Under the pieces are notes generated by a model. It ran no database searches. It worked only from the letters and a program-made list of their open reading frames with translations, and was not told where the DNA came from. From Molossus alvarezi (taxonomy: Eukaryota; Chordata; Mammalia; Chiroptera; Molossidae), in contig CM073886.1 in the NCBI GenBank assembly GCA_037176705.1, forward strand, positions 89,377,501 through 89,441,500: a stretch of DNA of 64,000 nt, read 5' to 3'. Positions 48,561 to 60,929 of this stretch are shown here, one piece after another; within the stretch, counting starts at the first letter, position 1; the number at the start of each line of letters is the position of its first letter. The position numbers and the translations under genes are program-made.

Positions 48561-49814
48561 GCCAGCTGCTCCCCAGCGGTGAAGTGTGCTGCACACACCT
48601 GAAGGCTAATCTGTGATTCACTGCGGAATGGATCACCATAAAAATACTCCCAGGAAGGCGGTCATACCCCGCTGCGACGCTGTTTGTTGGGTAGGAAAAT
48701 CATGTCAATGGGCTGCCACGCTCACCTCCGTAAACTAAATTTATGAGTTACATGCATTTGATGAATTACCACAGTGCACACCTGTTTGGCTTCAGACTAC
48801 AACGACTTATCTAGAAAACAGTCAACCACCATGATTAAAGACACTACCTGCATTTATTTAACAAATGCTAGAGTTATTTTCCTTCCAAGTGCCTTAGAGA
48901 TTGAATGGAAGGCAGGGAGGGGAGGTTGAAATGTCAGTTACTCATTTTGAAGAAGGAGGTGGTATTCGGAATAACTCCTCAAACTGTTAAATGCTTGTGT
49001 AAAAGTGTATGAATCAAAAAATGGAATTTAAATTAGCTGCCTTAAATTTGGTGTAACGTGGTAAGAGATGCTAATATTGTTTTTTAAAATTAAGCAAAAA
49101 TAACTTGTAAAAAACGGTTTAGTTCATCCAGCAAATACTGGGAACCAACAACAGAAATAGGAGGGTCACAAGAAAGGGGTGGGGCGGCTGACAAGGAAGA
49201 CAGGGTAAACAAGGGACAGAGACCACTTGGGGATTGTATCCTTGTTAACAAAGTTTTGTAACCCACAGAAGTATTTCCACCCCATGGACTCCAAGGATTT
49301 CTGATAATAATTCTTGTACAGGGCTTTCTTATGCACTATTTCCTCAAACGCTGACAGAGCCTCCTCAGATCCTAGAAATCCACAAAGGTACACAAAGAAG
49401 GCAATATTTTCTCAATTTTACAAGTGACAAAATACACTTAACTAGATACTTATGGTCTGGTCCAGTAGTTTTGCCCATACTAAGCCATTTCTTCTTAGTA
49501 TAAATGTTTGTAAGTATTTTTTAAAGTTATTATTTCAAAGGCTGACAATCTCTGCCCATTTTCCCCATTTTTATGGGGTCCATGACAGGATCAACCTCTA
49601 AGAAGTTGACTTACATAAATACGATGCCATACATAAGCCCTTCAAGCAGTGTCTAGAACACATTTCACATAAACAATGTCCATATGCAGGAGCTAAAAGA
49701 ACACTGTGCTGAGAGATGTACAACTGGAGAAGAGGGCACCCCCACACCAAGCCCTCTACTTTCACGGTGCCTTGAACATTCCTCCACCAAGCTGCTGGTC
49801 ACACTGAACTAGAA
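48561..49814. other. Upstream flank of the MAST4 exon, nothing recognised
   Basis: Composition returns to AT-rich. No element or exon recognised. Confidence 0.4.
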
Positions 49815-49950
49815 CTGACTGTTTACTGCTGTCTTTCCTATTAGTCTGTGAGTTCCTCAAGGGTAAAATCTCATTATGTAGATCTTTGTATTTCTAAAAT
49901 TTGACAGTTCCTGATTTATACAAGCATCCAATAAATGCTTTTTGAATGGA
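49815..49950 (+). mobile_element. LINE-2 3'-end fragment
   Basis: Shows gtctgtgagttcctcaaggg, ctcattatgtagatctttgt and catccaataaatgctttttg, then aatgga, the terminal L2 signature in diverged form. Confidence 0.6.
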
Positions 49951-52450
49951 GATGCTTCAGATGCTCAGGATGTATCTACTCTTTCTCTTAAAATGCCCTG
50001 AAATTATCAGTATTAGCAGATCAGTTGAGTCTCTCAAACAATCCTAAATTCTTAAGAACCTCATGAGGATATTTTTAAATTTTAAAGACTTTCTCTTATT
50101 AACTCACTTTTATCTACATTCTGTAACCTGAAACAGATGTGCTAACATTCCTCAGGTCTTCACATGGCTCTAGGAAATGGCACACCCCTAGTCCCAAAGG
50201 TAAGCCCAGGGAATGCTTTTTGTGTTCACTTTTAGGTATCCAAGTTTAAGAGGGATAATTACATAGTAGAGCTTCCCAGAGAAGAACAGTCAAGAAGGTG
50301 AAAGGGGACTTGAAAGTGTACTATGAATTATGGGTTGAAGGAACTCTTTGTTGAAAGTGGAGAAGAGAAAATTTAGATAACAAGTGACAGAGGTCTTTAA
50401 ATTGTGAAATAACTACTATGTGGCAGAGTCTTTGGATGCAAAGGTGAAAAAGGCTGAACTTCCTATAAGGTGTTTGAGCAGAGGTAACATGAAGGAGAAT
50501 GAAGTAGGTGGGACTCAAGTTCTGGATGGGTTTAAGACCCAGTGGTTCTGTACCACCCAACTCTTGTACTCTCTATGGTCCTTCTAGAAAAGGCCATGCT
50601 TTTGGGGAGCACGCATAAAGATGATAGCAACTAAAATGGCTAAATCATTTATTTAGAAATCATAAATCAAGAAAATATTTATTTCTTCTCTTGACTGAAT
50701 GATGCATATTCTGGCTTATGGTCAGATAGCATTACTGTCTCTATACATTTAGAAGAATCCATCATGCAGATTCTCAAAGGGATGGGTAAGGATATGAGTA
50801 TTTTTAACTATGTAACTTTATATGTTTGTTACCCTTAAAAGGCTTGGGAGAATTTGGGTAGTATCCAAAATTAAAAAATAAAAATAGGTAAAGTAATGAG
50901 GATTCAGAAATGAACTAGTTAATACAGTGAAAGTGGCTGATGTTTTCCCATACTCAGTTAAGATTAAGAGTAGGTGTGACACTAAAATGTAACTTGTTTT
51001 CTAACCTGTTTGACTTGATTTGGGAACCTATGATTCAGAAGGCAGTTCAGTCAGTAAACACAAGAATTAAAATTGTCAGAACTACTGACTTTTTCCTACA
51101 GATAACATAATTATATTGGCAGGAACTAGAGTAGAGTTTAGTTGCAATTGTGGTAAAACTATGGCTACAGAACTAAGAAGGAATTAAGATTATTGGAAAT
51201 TCTTAAGACAATAGTTGATCTAGGTCAACATACAGATATTCAGCAAGATTTTCTACTTATTGCATAACAACTAAGTCTAAACAGCAATGGACATGCTTGG
51301 TGATCCAGGATGCTCATTCATTTAATAGGGATGTTATTATCTGACACTGTTTTTATGAGAAAGGTAAATAAGATTGAAAAGAAGCTTGAGTGCTACTGAA
51401 ATACTAGTTTAGGACTCAGTGAGTATTTCAGAAGTGGTCAAGTTTTTCATTATTTATCCTCTTCCTACATATAAAAAAATCAGGGTCCTTTCCACTGACT
51501 TCAATTGTCTTCTCTATTTCTCACTCTCTGCCTCATGCTCATTCCATACGGTTTTCCCCAACCCTACACAGAACACTGTTAAAAATCCCTGGGGCCTTGC
51601 CTTGAGCTTAGACACTGTGGGACACTAAGTTTACTTAGTATAGGTGTGAGGCCTGGGAAGCTGTACACTCCCCTCTGATCACAAGGCCATGTCCAATGAG
51701 AAGACGTTAAGGAAAGTGGGGCTAATATTGAGTTTCCAAACACATTCCACCTGATCTTGGCCCCATCTGGGGATTCTGCTATAAATTAACTTTGCCTTCT
51801 ATCCACTGCATCTTCAGAGCACCTAGAAGTGACTACCTCTCCAAGGCCGTCCACACCTACAGGTCTACTTTCGTCACCTTCCAAATGCTGTCTTGACAGG
51901 GTAAGGGTAGAAGTGGAAATACCAAATTGTCCATCTTGAATGAGCAATCCTTGTAATCACTGCTCATCCTGAGAAATAAAGCTTTAAGACTTTACTGGAA
52001 ATGTGAAGAAGGTTGCATCCGTGGGAGGGGGTTGAAATAAAGCTTTTCCAGTGTTATTAAATGATGTTTTTTGCTCACATTACTAAAATATAAAGGAAAA
52101 TGAGATGGTAAATAAAAATTAACTTGCAGAGATAGATATGAATGCTGAAAACCAAGAGATGAATAATAAGTAAGGTTACATCATCCTTGGAATATTAAAA
52201 CTATTTTTTAAACAATATCATGAAGTAGAAAGATTAAGATTTCTGAAGTGAGTACATGAAAAAGGAAACACAGTAAATTTGATTCCTATTTCCTGATAGG
52301 TTGAACAGAGAACTACATAATCCACAATAGCAGGTTGAAGGATAAGGTCCAAGACAGAAAGGACAAGCAAAAGACTGGCCAAAATGGGAACAGAATGTAA
52401 CATTTCCCTTAGGTATTCCCTGGATCCCAGGAGACTCAGAGGCTCAGGGA
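49951..52450. other. Unique sequence
   Basis: AT-rich, without recognised repeats or coding exons. Confidence 0.4.
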
Positions 52451-52472
52451 GAAGAAGAAGAAGAAGAAGCAG

Positions 52473-52504
<32 letters not shown>
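52451..52504. repeat. (GAA)6 and (GCA)10 triplet repeat
   Basis: Six GAA units (52451-52468), one GCA, one GAA, then ten uninterrupted GCA units (52475-52504). On the minus strand, the MAST4 sense, this reads as CTG/TGC followed by TTC repeats. Confidence 0.97.
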
Positions 52505-52507
<3 letters not shown>

Positions 52508-54473
52508 TTACAAAATCCAAGAGGAGAAAACAGATAGATATGGGAAATTGAACACCTTTCTCCCAAATTATTGACCTTGGCCTTCGTGATAGAGAAGAAG
52601 CATAGAATATGCATGAAGGCAGCCCAGCATATAGGGCCAGGGAGGGTTTCATAAGCACTGCCTATAACTATATCACTCTAACACCCTATCCTCTAACTTT
52701 CAAGCAGAGGAAGGTCTTGAGAGAAGCCCCATAGCATAGTCTGACAGAGTTCCACCCCCAGAAAGAGAAAACGAATAGAAAAGGTATATATCATCCTTAC
52801 AGGGCTGGAGGGGTCATGCCGCAGGAAGGAGACACTGGGGCAGAGACAGAGATGAATGTCTCTTTTCATCTAAACCCGCTGTCTGAAAGACCAGTCAATT
52901 AACCACACGGAGCCCTGGCCTCTAATAGAGCTGAGCAGTCCAATTACGGGACTGAGAGCAAGACTGGAGATCAGCACAGTCATCTGACAAATGGAGGGTT
53001 AACACCTAACTCGCTTTAAGACCAAACTTGTTGCCTCTTACTGTGTGAGCCTCCCGTGAGCCTCGGGATCCCCACTGGGTTAGGTGTGCCTCTACAGGGC
53101 TCTGCATGTTTGCAGATTAGTCCTCTGAGTGGGAGATCCTTGGAGGGCAGGGGCTGTATCTCCTTCATCTTTCAATTCTCAACACAACCATTAGGATGAA
53201 TGTTAAAGCAAGGGAGGAAGGCTTTGCTCAGGGTTAGAAAGATACTTGATAGAAAAGTTAGGTCTAGAATCCTGATATTTTGAAGACACACCTTGAACAC
53301 ATGTTTTCTGTCTATTCCTCTTTGAGATTCATGAGTCCATTCCATTGTCTCTATCAAAAACTCAGAAAATATGGACCACGCATATACAGTTGTATGTATA
53401 TGTAAATATGTATATAACTCGTTTGTAAGAAATACCAACATTTTTTAAATTGTAACAGTGACCCTCAGTTACTAATCATTGCCTAAGACTCCGAGTCTGG
53501 AGTTAACTTGAAGTACAAGGTATTTCCTGATCCAGAAGCTTGGGTCTAAGATACATCATTTGTCATCCAGTTCCTGAGCATGAATTAACAGTACAATTAT
53601 AAGAAGTGCCAATCTGGTTTAAGTGGATCCGTGTAAGTTATATTAAGCCCTGTAGTAACTGACACTAAGATTTTTCTGTAATATAGGATTAAGGGTAATT
53701 TATCCCTAAAATTCTGTTAAGGTCAGACATCTTAATTTATGGACAATGATCCCAATAAAATAATGGTGAGAGTTTCCATGAATGTATCATACAGGCAACA
53801 TGTGCAGACAGAATTAGACAGAATGTGCTTCTGTAGCAATCCGAATTTCATTCCATTGTTAAAGTTTATTCAAATTATTACACAAAGCGAGGACAATGTG
53901 TCAGTGAAGACACAATAATTTTAGCCAAGGAGTTCTCAAGCTTTAGTATCTATATCTATTAACAAAAAATTTTAAAGAAAAATTAATTCATAGGAAAATA
54001 AATATGATGTTAAGCATGAAAAGTGTTCACTTTAACTATCATAAAATGCAATTTCAACATCAGAGATTTTGACCCCTTTAACTGGCAAAGATTAAAAAAT
54101 ATAATGCTCAGTGCTACAGAGAGTGCAAGGAGGTAAATTCTCTCTACCAACGTTCTGGAGAACGAAAACACACAAACACAGACGGGTATACTATGTATAC
54201 ACAGATAAATGTACTGTTCACACACATAGATATACATATAATACACAAATACAAATATATAATGCAAATATAGTAAATTGACATCCTAGGAGTTATACAA
54301 ATATAATCAAGTTATGTGCACAAAAAATTTATACATATGGAAATTAATCTCAGAATTCCTTATAATAGCATAATACTTGGGGAGGGGGGACCTAAAAGTA
54401 TACAACAAGGGAAATTGTTAATAAATACTGACATAGCCAAACAATGAAATATGATAAAACCAATAAAGACCAT
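52505..54473. other. Unique sequence
   Basis: No element recognised. A/C/T-rich simple sequence lies near 54160-54270. Confidence 0.4.
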
Positions 54474-54972
54474 TGTGGTAGCCAAAATAATAGACACTAA
54501 AGATATCCAGATTCTAACCCCTGGAATTTGTGGATATGTTATCTTATATGTCAAGAGGAATTTTGTACATGTGATTGAATGAAGGATCTCGAGACCAGGA
54601 GATTATCCTGGATCGCCTGGGTGGGCCCTGATGTAATCATAAGTGTCTTTATAGGAGGGAAGCAGAGGAAGGCCGTACAAGAGAAGGTGAAGCGACAGTG
54701 AAGCAGGATACTCTTTGTGCTGCAGGTTTGGGAGCTGGAGGAAGGGGCCTGAGCCACGGGAACACAGGACTGCAGCTCTGGAAGCGGGGAGACGCAAGGA
54801 AACTTTCCGTGCGAGGGTTTCTGCAGGAGCTCAGCCCTGCTGATACCGCAATTTTAGCCCAGGAAAACTGATTTGGGACTTCTGATCTCTAGAACTCCAC
54901 AAGAATAAAATACATGTTGTTTAAAACAACTTAGTTTGTCATAATTTGTTACAGTAGCCATAGGAAACAAAA
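54474..54972 (+). mobile_element. Ancient solitary LTR, MaLR (MLT1-like) type
   Basis: Begins tgtggtagccaaaataatag, then gttatcttatatgtcaagag, ggagattatcctggatcgcc, tgggtgggccctgatgtaat, ggagctggaggaaggggcct, tgatttgggacttctgatct, acaacttagtttgtcataat and ttgttacagtagccatagg. This order fits long terminal repeats of the ERVL-MaLR group in mammals. No internal retroviral coding sequence is attached. The precise subfamily was not assigned. Confidence 0.6.
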
Positions 54973-55096
54973 ATGATGCTTTAAAAATTATCTAAGAAAT
55001 GGCAAATGCTTTTTAAATGTTCTTTAAAGAAAAAAATGGAGCACTCCTCTGATATAAATTGTTTAAAATACAATATATATGAATTCAGATTTACCA
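54973..55096. other. AT-rich flank before the long L1
   Basis: Includes atatatatgaattca at 55073-55087, which recurs right of the L1 tail at 62854-62868. Confidence 0.5.
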
Positions 55097-56959
55097 GAGA
55101 AGATGGCAGTGGGCAGGACTGGAGGGAGGGTGAGTGTGTGAGTGGACGTGAAGGTGGACAACCAAACCCGAGCAGTGCAGAGAGCAGCGCAGAGCCGCGG
55201 AGCAGAAGGTTCCTGTGCTGTGGACGGAGCAGCCGGCTACCGCGGTAAGAGGCCCTTCAGGGCCCTTCTCCCTGCGCCGTGGGGAGGTCCCACCATTTTG
55301 GAAGATCTCAGGTCCTCCCTGGGAGGAGGCAGTGGGAGCAGCTAGGACCCAGCAACCTGAGCCCACCAGCACACCTGGCACCATCGGACCAGTAGACACT
55401 CTGTGTCAACACAGACCAGTGCACAGTAGTGGAGCTGCCAAGGTGCCAGTCATGGAAGCTGCAGACAGCCGGGAGCCCAGCACCATCCCCCATAGTAGCA
55501 GCCCGATCAGAGTCGAGATATACCCCCAGCAACAGAGGCTGGGGAGCAGATATCCATCCCCAGGCAACAGAACCACAGACCAGCAGATGAGACCCATCCC
55601 CAAAATCTACAGCAAAAGCTGAGCAGGAGTTGAGCCCTACGGGGCAGCAGCACTCCCCAGCCACCAGCGGTAGGACCTGGGGCTCCACAGAGGCCTGTGT
55701 GATCCAGTACCCCACAAGAGGAGTGGGAAGCCAGAGCCCCAGAGACACTGGTGCGATCCAGCTGCCCGCCTGTGGGACCTGCAGGGTGGGGGGGCACCAG
55801 AGAGGCTTGTGCCACACAGCAGGGACTGTGCCATCTACTTACCCACAGGATCTGCGGGGTGCTGAAGCACCAGAGAGGACTGTGGACAAAGCAGGACTGC
55901 ACGATCTAGTTACCTACTGGGCCTGTGGGGTGCTGAAGCACCAGAGAGGCCTGCATGACCCAGCAGGGACTACGCAATATAGTTACCCACGGGGCCTGTG
56001 GGGTGCTGAAACACAAGAGAGGCCTGTGTGACCCAGCAGCCCATAACATAGACATAGAGCCAGGTCCCCAAAGGGACTATGCCATCCAGTTACGTGTGGA
56101 ACCTGCAGGGTGCGGGGTCACCAGAAAGGCCTGTGCCACCCAGCTGCACACAAGATAGGCATAGAGAATGTGAAAATGGAGGCAGAGTGAATAGAAGCTA
56201 CACAGACGATCTCCCCAGACAAAATGGGAATTACAACTAAAATAAAGACAAATCCTCGGAAAAAAGCAACAGAAAAGCAGCAGGACAGGACCATATAACC
56301 AGAGACACTGGTAGGATCTGTGGAGGTGCAAAATGGTGGCAGGCTGGCTGCTCATGGACAGCAGCAGTCTTAGCTGTGAGCAGCGCCCTTGGGGAATAAA
56401 GACCAAACCTGCTCCACAGCGCAGAGAGCCTGGACAGAGCATAAAATAGCCCCAGCCACTCATCTGGGGGCTAAGGCAGAGGGAGGGCAGACTGGGCTGG
56501 AACTTTGTGGGGACACCTGGGATTTGAAGGGGACTCAGAGTTTTTGCTGAGTTGCGGCCACAAAAGATGGAGGCCAGTGTGCTCCTTCCCAGAGCTGTGG
56601 GGAAAAGCAGCATCCCCCTCGGAGATTCAGCCTTTCCCAGGTGAGGCAAAGAAATGCAAATTGAGGCTCATTAACAACCAGCATCTATCCCACCCTCTGG
56701 AAATCCTCTTAGGCAGAACACCAGGGCTACATTCCAAGACACTGTGTAACTGAGACTACTAGCCAGCAGGAAAAAGCTATGTGAAAACTGAACCTTTCCT
56801 GGGCTTGCAAATCTACCCAGGAAAGTAAGACTTGACAGTGGTGTTTAAGGTGGGCCCATCCAGGCTCATCCAACCCCAGTAGAGGGAGCCACAAAAAACA
56901 GGACACCAACACCCACAGGGGAAATTTGGCAGGCTCCAAAACCCACTGAGATAGCCAAA
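55097..56959 (+). promoter_or_regulatory. LINE-1 5'UTR with internal promoter region
   Basis: GC-rich leader of the L1, about 1.86 kb. It opens with a YY1-like aagatggc at 55100-55107, which in other mammals directs accurate L1 start. The middle contains degenerate 71-72-bp tandem monomers. Open frames on both strands run through it without recognised domains. Confidence 0.75.
55777..56063 (+). repeat. Tandem 71-72-bp monomers in the L1 5'UTR
   Basis: Successive units start near 55778, 55850, 55921 and 55993. Each has the order cctgyggggtgctgaagcac, cagagaggcctg, tgacccagcaggga, then ctagttacccac. Weaker relatives lie before (about 55679) and after (about 56098). Spacing is 72, 71 and 72 bp. 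Confidence 0.85.
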
Positions 56960-58113
56960 ATGGTGAAACAAAGAAACAAACCTCAAATGAAAGAACAAGA
57001 GAACTCTATCGAAGATGAGATAAATGAAATGCATCTAAGCAAATTATCAGAGGTAGAATTTAGAGCCATGGTCCTGAGGAAGCTCAACAGCATGAGTAAA
57101 TACATCAGCACCATGAGTAAGGATATAGAAACACTGAAAACCAACCAAGTGGAAGTGAATAATGACATAGCAGAAATAAAGAACACATTGGAAGTACTAA
57201 CCAGCAGAGTAGAGGAAGCTGAGGACCGGATCAGTGAATTAGAAGACAGGGTAGAGAAAACCAACCAATCAGAAAACCAAAAGGAAAAAACAATTAAACA
57301 GCAAGAAGACAGGCCTGGCCAGTTTTGCTCAGTGGTTAGAGCATCGGCCTGTGGTCCCAAGAGACCTGGGTTCAGTTCCCACTAAGGGCACGTACCTTGG
57401 TTGCAGTTTGTCCCCAGCCCTGGCTGGTCGTGTGGATGGCAGCCACTCGATGTGTCCCTTTCACGTCAGTGTTTCTCTCTCTCTCTATTCCTCTTTCTCC
57501 CTCCCACTCTATCTTAACAAAAAATGACCTTGGGTGAGGATAAAAAAAAAGAGAGAGAGAGAAAAAAAAAAAAAAACAGGAAGACAGCTTAAGAGAACTG
57601 TGGGACAACTGGAAATGTAATAACATTTGCATCATAGGATCCCCTGAAGAGGAAAAAAGGGGGAAGGGTTAGAGAATATATTTGAAGAAAGAGTGATAGA
57701 AAACTTTCCTAATTTGGTGAAGGAGAAGGCATTCAAGTTCAAGAAGCACAGAGAGCCCCAAGTAAGAAGAACCCAAACAGGCCCACACCAAGACACACAG
57801 TACTTAAAATGCCAAAAATTAAAGACACAGAGAGAATCCTAAAGGCAGCAAGAGATAAGCAACAGGTGACCTACAAAGGAAACTCTATAAGGCTCTCAGC
57901 TGACTTCTCAACAGAAACACTACAGGCCAGAAGGAAATGGCATGAAGTAATCAAGGTCATGAAAAACAAGGATCTGAATCCAAGACTACTCTATCCAGCA
58001 AGGCTATCATTCAAAATAGAAGGTCAAACAAAGAGCTTTCCAGACAAAAATGGCTAAGGGAATATATTAACACCAAACCAGCACTGCAAGATATGCTAAA
58101 AGGATTGTTGTAA
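56960..58113 (+). pseudogene. LINE-1 ORF1 relic (RNA-binding chaperone)
   Basis: ORF1p is the trimeric RNA-binding protein that packages L1 RNA. The ATG at 56960 begins MVKQRNKPQMKEQENS. A coiled coil follows at about residues 45-110, including NDIAEIKNTLEVLTSRVEEA and EDRISELEDRVEKT. A Ves SINE interrupts the frame at 57313-57576. The RRM part (ICIIGSPEE, then ENFPNL) and the C-terminal domain (AARDKQQVTYKGN, IRLSADFSTETLQARRKWHE, LYPARLSF) are recognisable after it but lie in different frames. A one-base loss near 58047-58053 moves the final segment (KPALQDMLKGLL) out of frame before TAA at 58111-58113. Confidence 0.9.
57313..57576 (+). mobile_element. Ves-type SINE inserted in L1 ORF1
   Basis: Head gcctggccagttttgctcag, A-box-like agtggttagagcatcgg, B-box-like gggttcagttccc, CT run, ttgggtgaggataaaa, (GA)n and an A tail. 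Flanking caagaagacag and caggaagacag fit an imperfect target duplication. It cuts the L1 ORF1 frame just after the coiled coil. Confidence 0.93.
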
Positions 58114-58357
58114 TTAGTAGAAGAAATAGGAAGAAAAATAAAACCACAATAAACAAAAATGGCAATAAATAAGTATATATCAATTATCACCTTAAATGTG
58201 TATGGTTTGAATGCTCCGATAAAAAGACAGAGTAGCTGACTAGATAAGAAAGCAGGACTCACATATATGTTGTTTACAAGAGACCCATCTCACAACAAAA
58301 GACTCACATAGTTTTAATGTGAAGGAATGGAAAAAAATCTTTCAAGCAAATGGAAAG

Positions 58358-58378
58358 CAAAAAAAAAAAAAAAAAAAA
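58358..58378. repeat. A tract within L1 ORF2
   Basis: About 19 A in a row within the endonuclease segment. It is likely an expanded run and a hotspot for frame changes. Confidence 0.85.
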
Positions 58379-60080
58379 GCTGGGGTAGTAATACTCATAT
58401 CTGATAAAACAGATTTCAAAATGAAGGTCATAACTAGAGACAAAGAAGGCTACTACATAATGTTGAAAGGATCAATCCAACAGGAAGATACAACTTTGGT
58501 AAACATATATGCACCCAATATAGGAGCACCAACATATATTAAAAATCTTCTGGAGAACTTCAAAGGAAAAATCAACAGCAACACAATCATAGCAGGGGAC
58601 TTAAATAACCCGCTGACATCACTAGATAGATCTTCTAGACAAAAAATTAACAAGGAAACACAGACTCTAAATGAAGAACTAGATCAAGTGGATTTAATAG
58701 ATATCTACAGAGAATTATACCCCAAAACTGCAGAATTCACATTCTTCTCAAGTGCACATGGGACATTCTCAAAGATAGACCACATGTTAGGACACAAACT
58801 AAGTCTCTACAAGTTCAAGAAGATTGAAATTATATCAAGCATCTTCTCAGATCACAATGGCATGAAACTAGAAATCAATTGCAACAAGAACATGCAAAAA
58901 CATTTGAACACATAGAAGCTAAATAGCATGTTATTGAACAATGAATGGGTTACCATGGAGATCAGGGAAGAAATGAAAAACTTCCTGGAAACCAATGAAA
59001 ATGAACACACAACAACACAAAATCTATGGGATGCAACAAAAGCAGTTCTGAGAGGGAAGTTCACAGCACTACAGGCCTACCTCAAGAAGCAAGAAAAATT
59101 TCTAATAGACTCTCTAACCTCACAACTTAAAGAACTAGAAAGCAAACAGAAAGAAAACCCCAGAGCAAGTAGAAGGAAGGAAATAGTAGAGATCAGAGCA
59201 GAAATAAATGACATGGAGACCAAAAAAACAATTCAAAGGATCAATGAAACAAAGAGCTGGTTCTTTGAAAAGATAAACAAGATTGATTGACCCTTAGCTA
59301 GACTCACCAAGAAACAAAGAGAGAGAACCCAAATACACAAAATCAGAAATTAAAGAGGAGAAATAATAACTGACACCACAAAAATACAAAGGATTGTTAA
59401 CAAATATTATAAACAATTATACGGCAACAAATTCGACAATCTAAGCAAAATGGACAAATTTCTAGAAACACATAGTCTCCCAAAACTGAACTGGGAAGAG
59501 ATAGAAAACTTGAACAGACCAATAACAACAAAAGAAATTGAAGAGGTAATCAATATCCTCCCAGCAAACAAAAGCCCAGGCCCAGACGGCTTCACGGGGG
59601 AATTTTCCCAAACATTCAAAGAAGAACTAATATCTATTCTCCTCAAACTATTTCAAAAAATTCAAGAAGAAGGAAGACTTCCAAACTCATTTTCTGAGGC
59701 CAGCATAATTCTAATTCCAAAACCAGAAACAGACACTACAAAGAAAGAAAACTACAGACCAATATCCCTGATGAACATAGATGCCAAAATCCTGAACAAA
59801 ATACTAGCAAATCAAATCCAGCAATACATCAAAAAAATTATCCACCATGACCAAGGGGGATTCATCCCAGGGATGCAAGGCTGGTACAATATTCGCAAAT
59901 CAATAAATGTGATACACCACATAAACAAAATGAAAGATAAAAATCATATGATCATATCAATAGATTCTGAAAGAGCATTCAACAAAATCCAGCACCCATT
60001 TCTGATAAAAATGTTCAGCAATCTGGGAATAGAGGGATCATATTTCAACATAATAAAGACCATATGTAAAAGATCTACAG

Positions 60081-60339
60081 CCCTGGCCGGTTTGGCTCAG
60101 CAGTTGGAGCGTCGGCCTGCGGTCCAGAGAGACCTGGGTTCGGTTCCCGCTAAGGGCACGTGCCTCGGTTGCAGTTTGTCCCCGGCCCTGGTTGGTCGTG
60201 CGGGTGGCAGCCACTCGATGTGTCCCTTTCAAGTCGATGTTTCTCTCTCTCTCTTTCTCTCTTCCTCTCTCTCTCCCTCCCGCTCTATCTGAATGGAAAA
60301 ATGTCCTCGGGTGAGGATAAAAAAAAATAAATAAATAAA
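60081..60339 (+). mobile_element. Ves-type SINE inserted in L1 ORF2
   Basis: Head gccctggccggtttggctca, B-box-like gggttcggttcccgc, CT run, cctcgggtgaggataaaa and an A-rich tail. A 13-bp target duplication (aaaagatctacag) lies at 60068-60080 and 60340-60352. It interrupts the RT domain between motifs A and C. Confidence 0.95.
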
Positions 60340-60662
60340 AAAAGATCTACAGCCAACATCATACTCAATGGGCAAAAATTAAAAAGCATTTCCCTTAAAA
60401 CAGGAACAAGGCAAGGATGCTCACTTTCACCACTCTTATTTAACATAGTACTGGAAGTCTTAGCCACAGCAATCAGACAGGAAGAAAAAATAAAAGGGAT
60501 CCAAATTGGAAAGGAGGAAGTGAAACTGTCATTATTCGCAGATGACATGATACTGTACATAGAGAACCCCAAAGACTACATCAAAAATTTACTAGCCTTA
60601 ATAAATGAATTTGGCAAAGTAGCAGAATACAAAATTAACGTCAAGAAATTGATGGATTTCTT

Positions 60663-60734
60663 TTTTTTATTATTTTTTTATTTTTTTTATCCTCACCCGA
60701 GGACATTTTTCGATATTTTGTTCAGATAGAGTGA

Positions 60735-60770
<36 letters not shown>

Positions 60771-60929
60771 TCGACATGAAAGCGACACATCGAGTGGTTG
60801 CCACCCGCACGACCCAACCAGGGCCGGGGACAAACTGCAACCAAGGTACGTGCCCTTAGCGGGAACCGAACCCGGGTCTCTCCGGACCGCAGGCCGACGC
60901 TCTAACCGCTGAGCCAAACCGGCCAGGGC
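60663..60929 (-). mobile_element. Ves-type SINE inserted in L1 ORF2, opposite strand
   Basis: T-rich tail with tatcctcacccgaggacatt at the left, a (GA)n run, B box gaacccgggtctctc and A box ctaaccgctgagccaaaccg at the right. Flanking ttgatggatttctt and ttgatggctttctt (14 bp, one mismatch) form the target duplication. It lies 323 bp from the oppositely oriented copy at 60081-60339. Confidence 0.95.

Noticed and set aside
48123..48596. 157-codon minus-strand and 135-codon plus-strand frames in the MAST4 promoter region
   Set aside because: They overlap on opposite strands, are Pro/Gly/Ser/Arg-rich as expected from GC bias, and have no recognisable domain.
52218..52658. Minus-strand frame with a poly-leucine run
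   Set aside because: The leucines come from translating the GAA/GCA triplet repeat; the rest is unremarkable.
54474..54972. Complete endogenous retrovirus
   Set aside because: Only a single worn LTR-like segment is present; no internal coding region or second LTR was seen nearby.
55215..56031. Plus-strand frames of about 135 codons in the L1 5'UTR
   Set aside because: They lie in non-coding L1 leader and tandem monomers and have no known protein similarity.
55777..56063. CRISPR-like array
   Set aside because: Units are directly adjacent and diverged, with no unique spacers, and lie in an L1 5'UTR of a mammalian genome.
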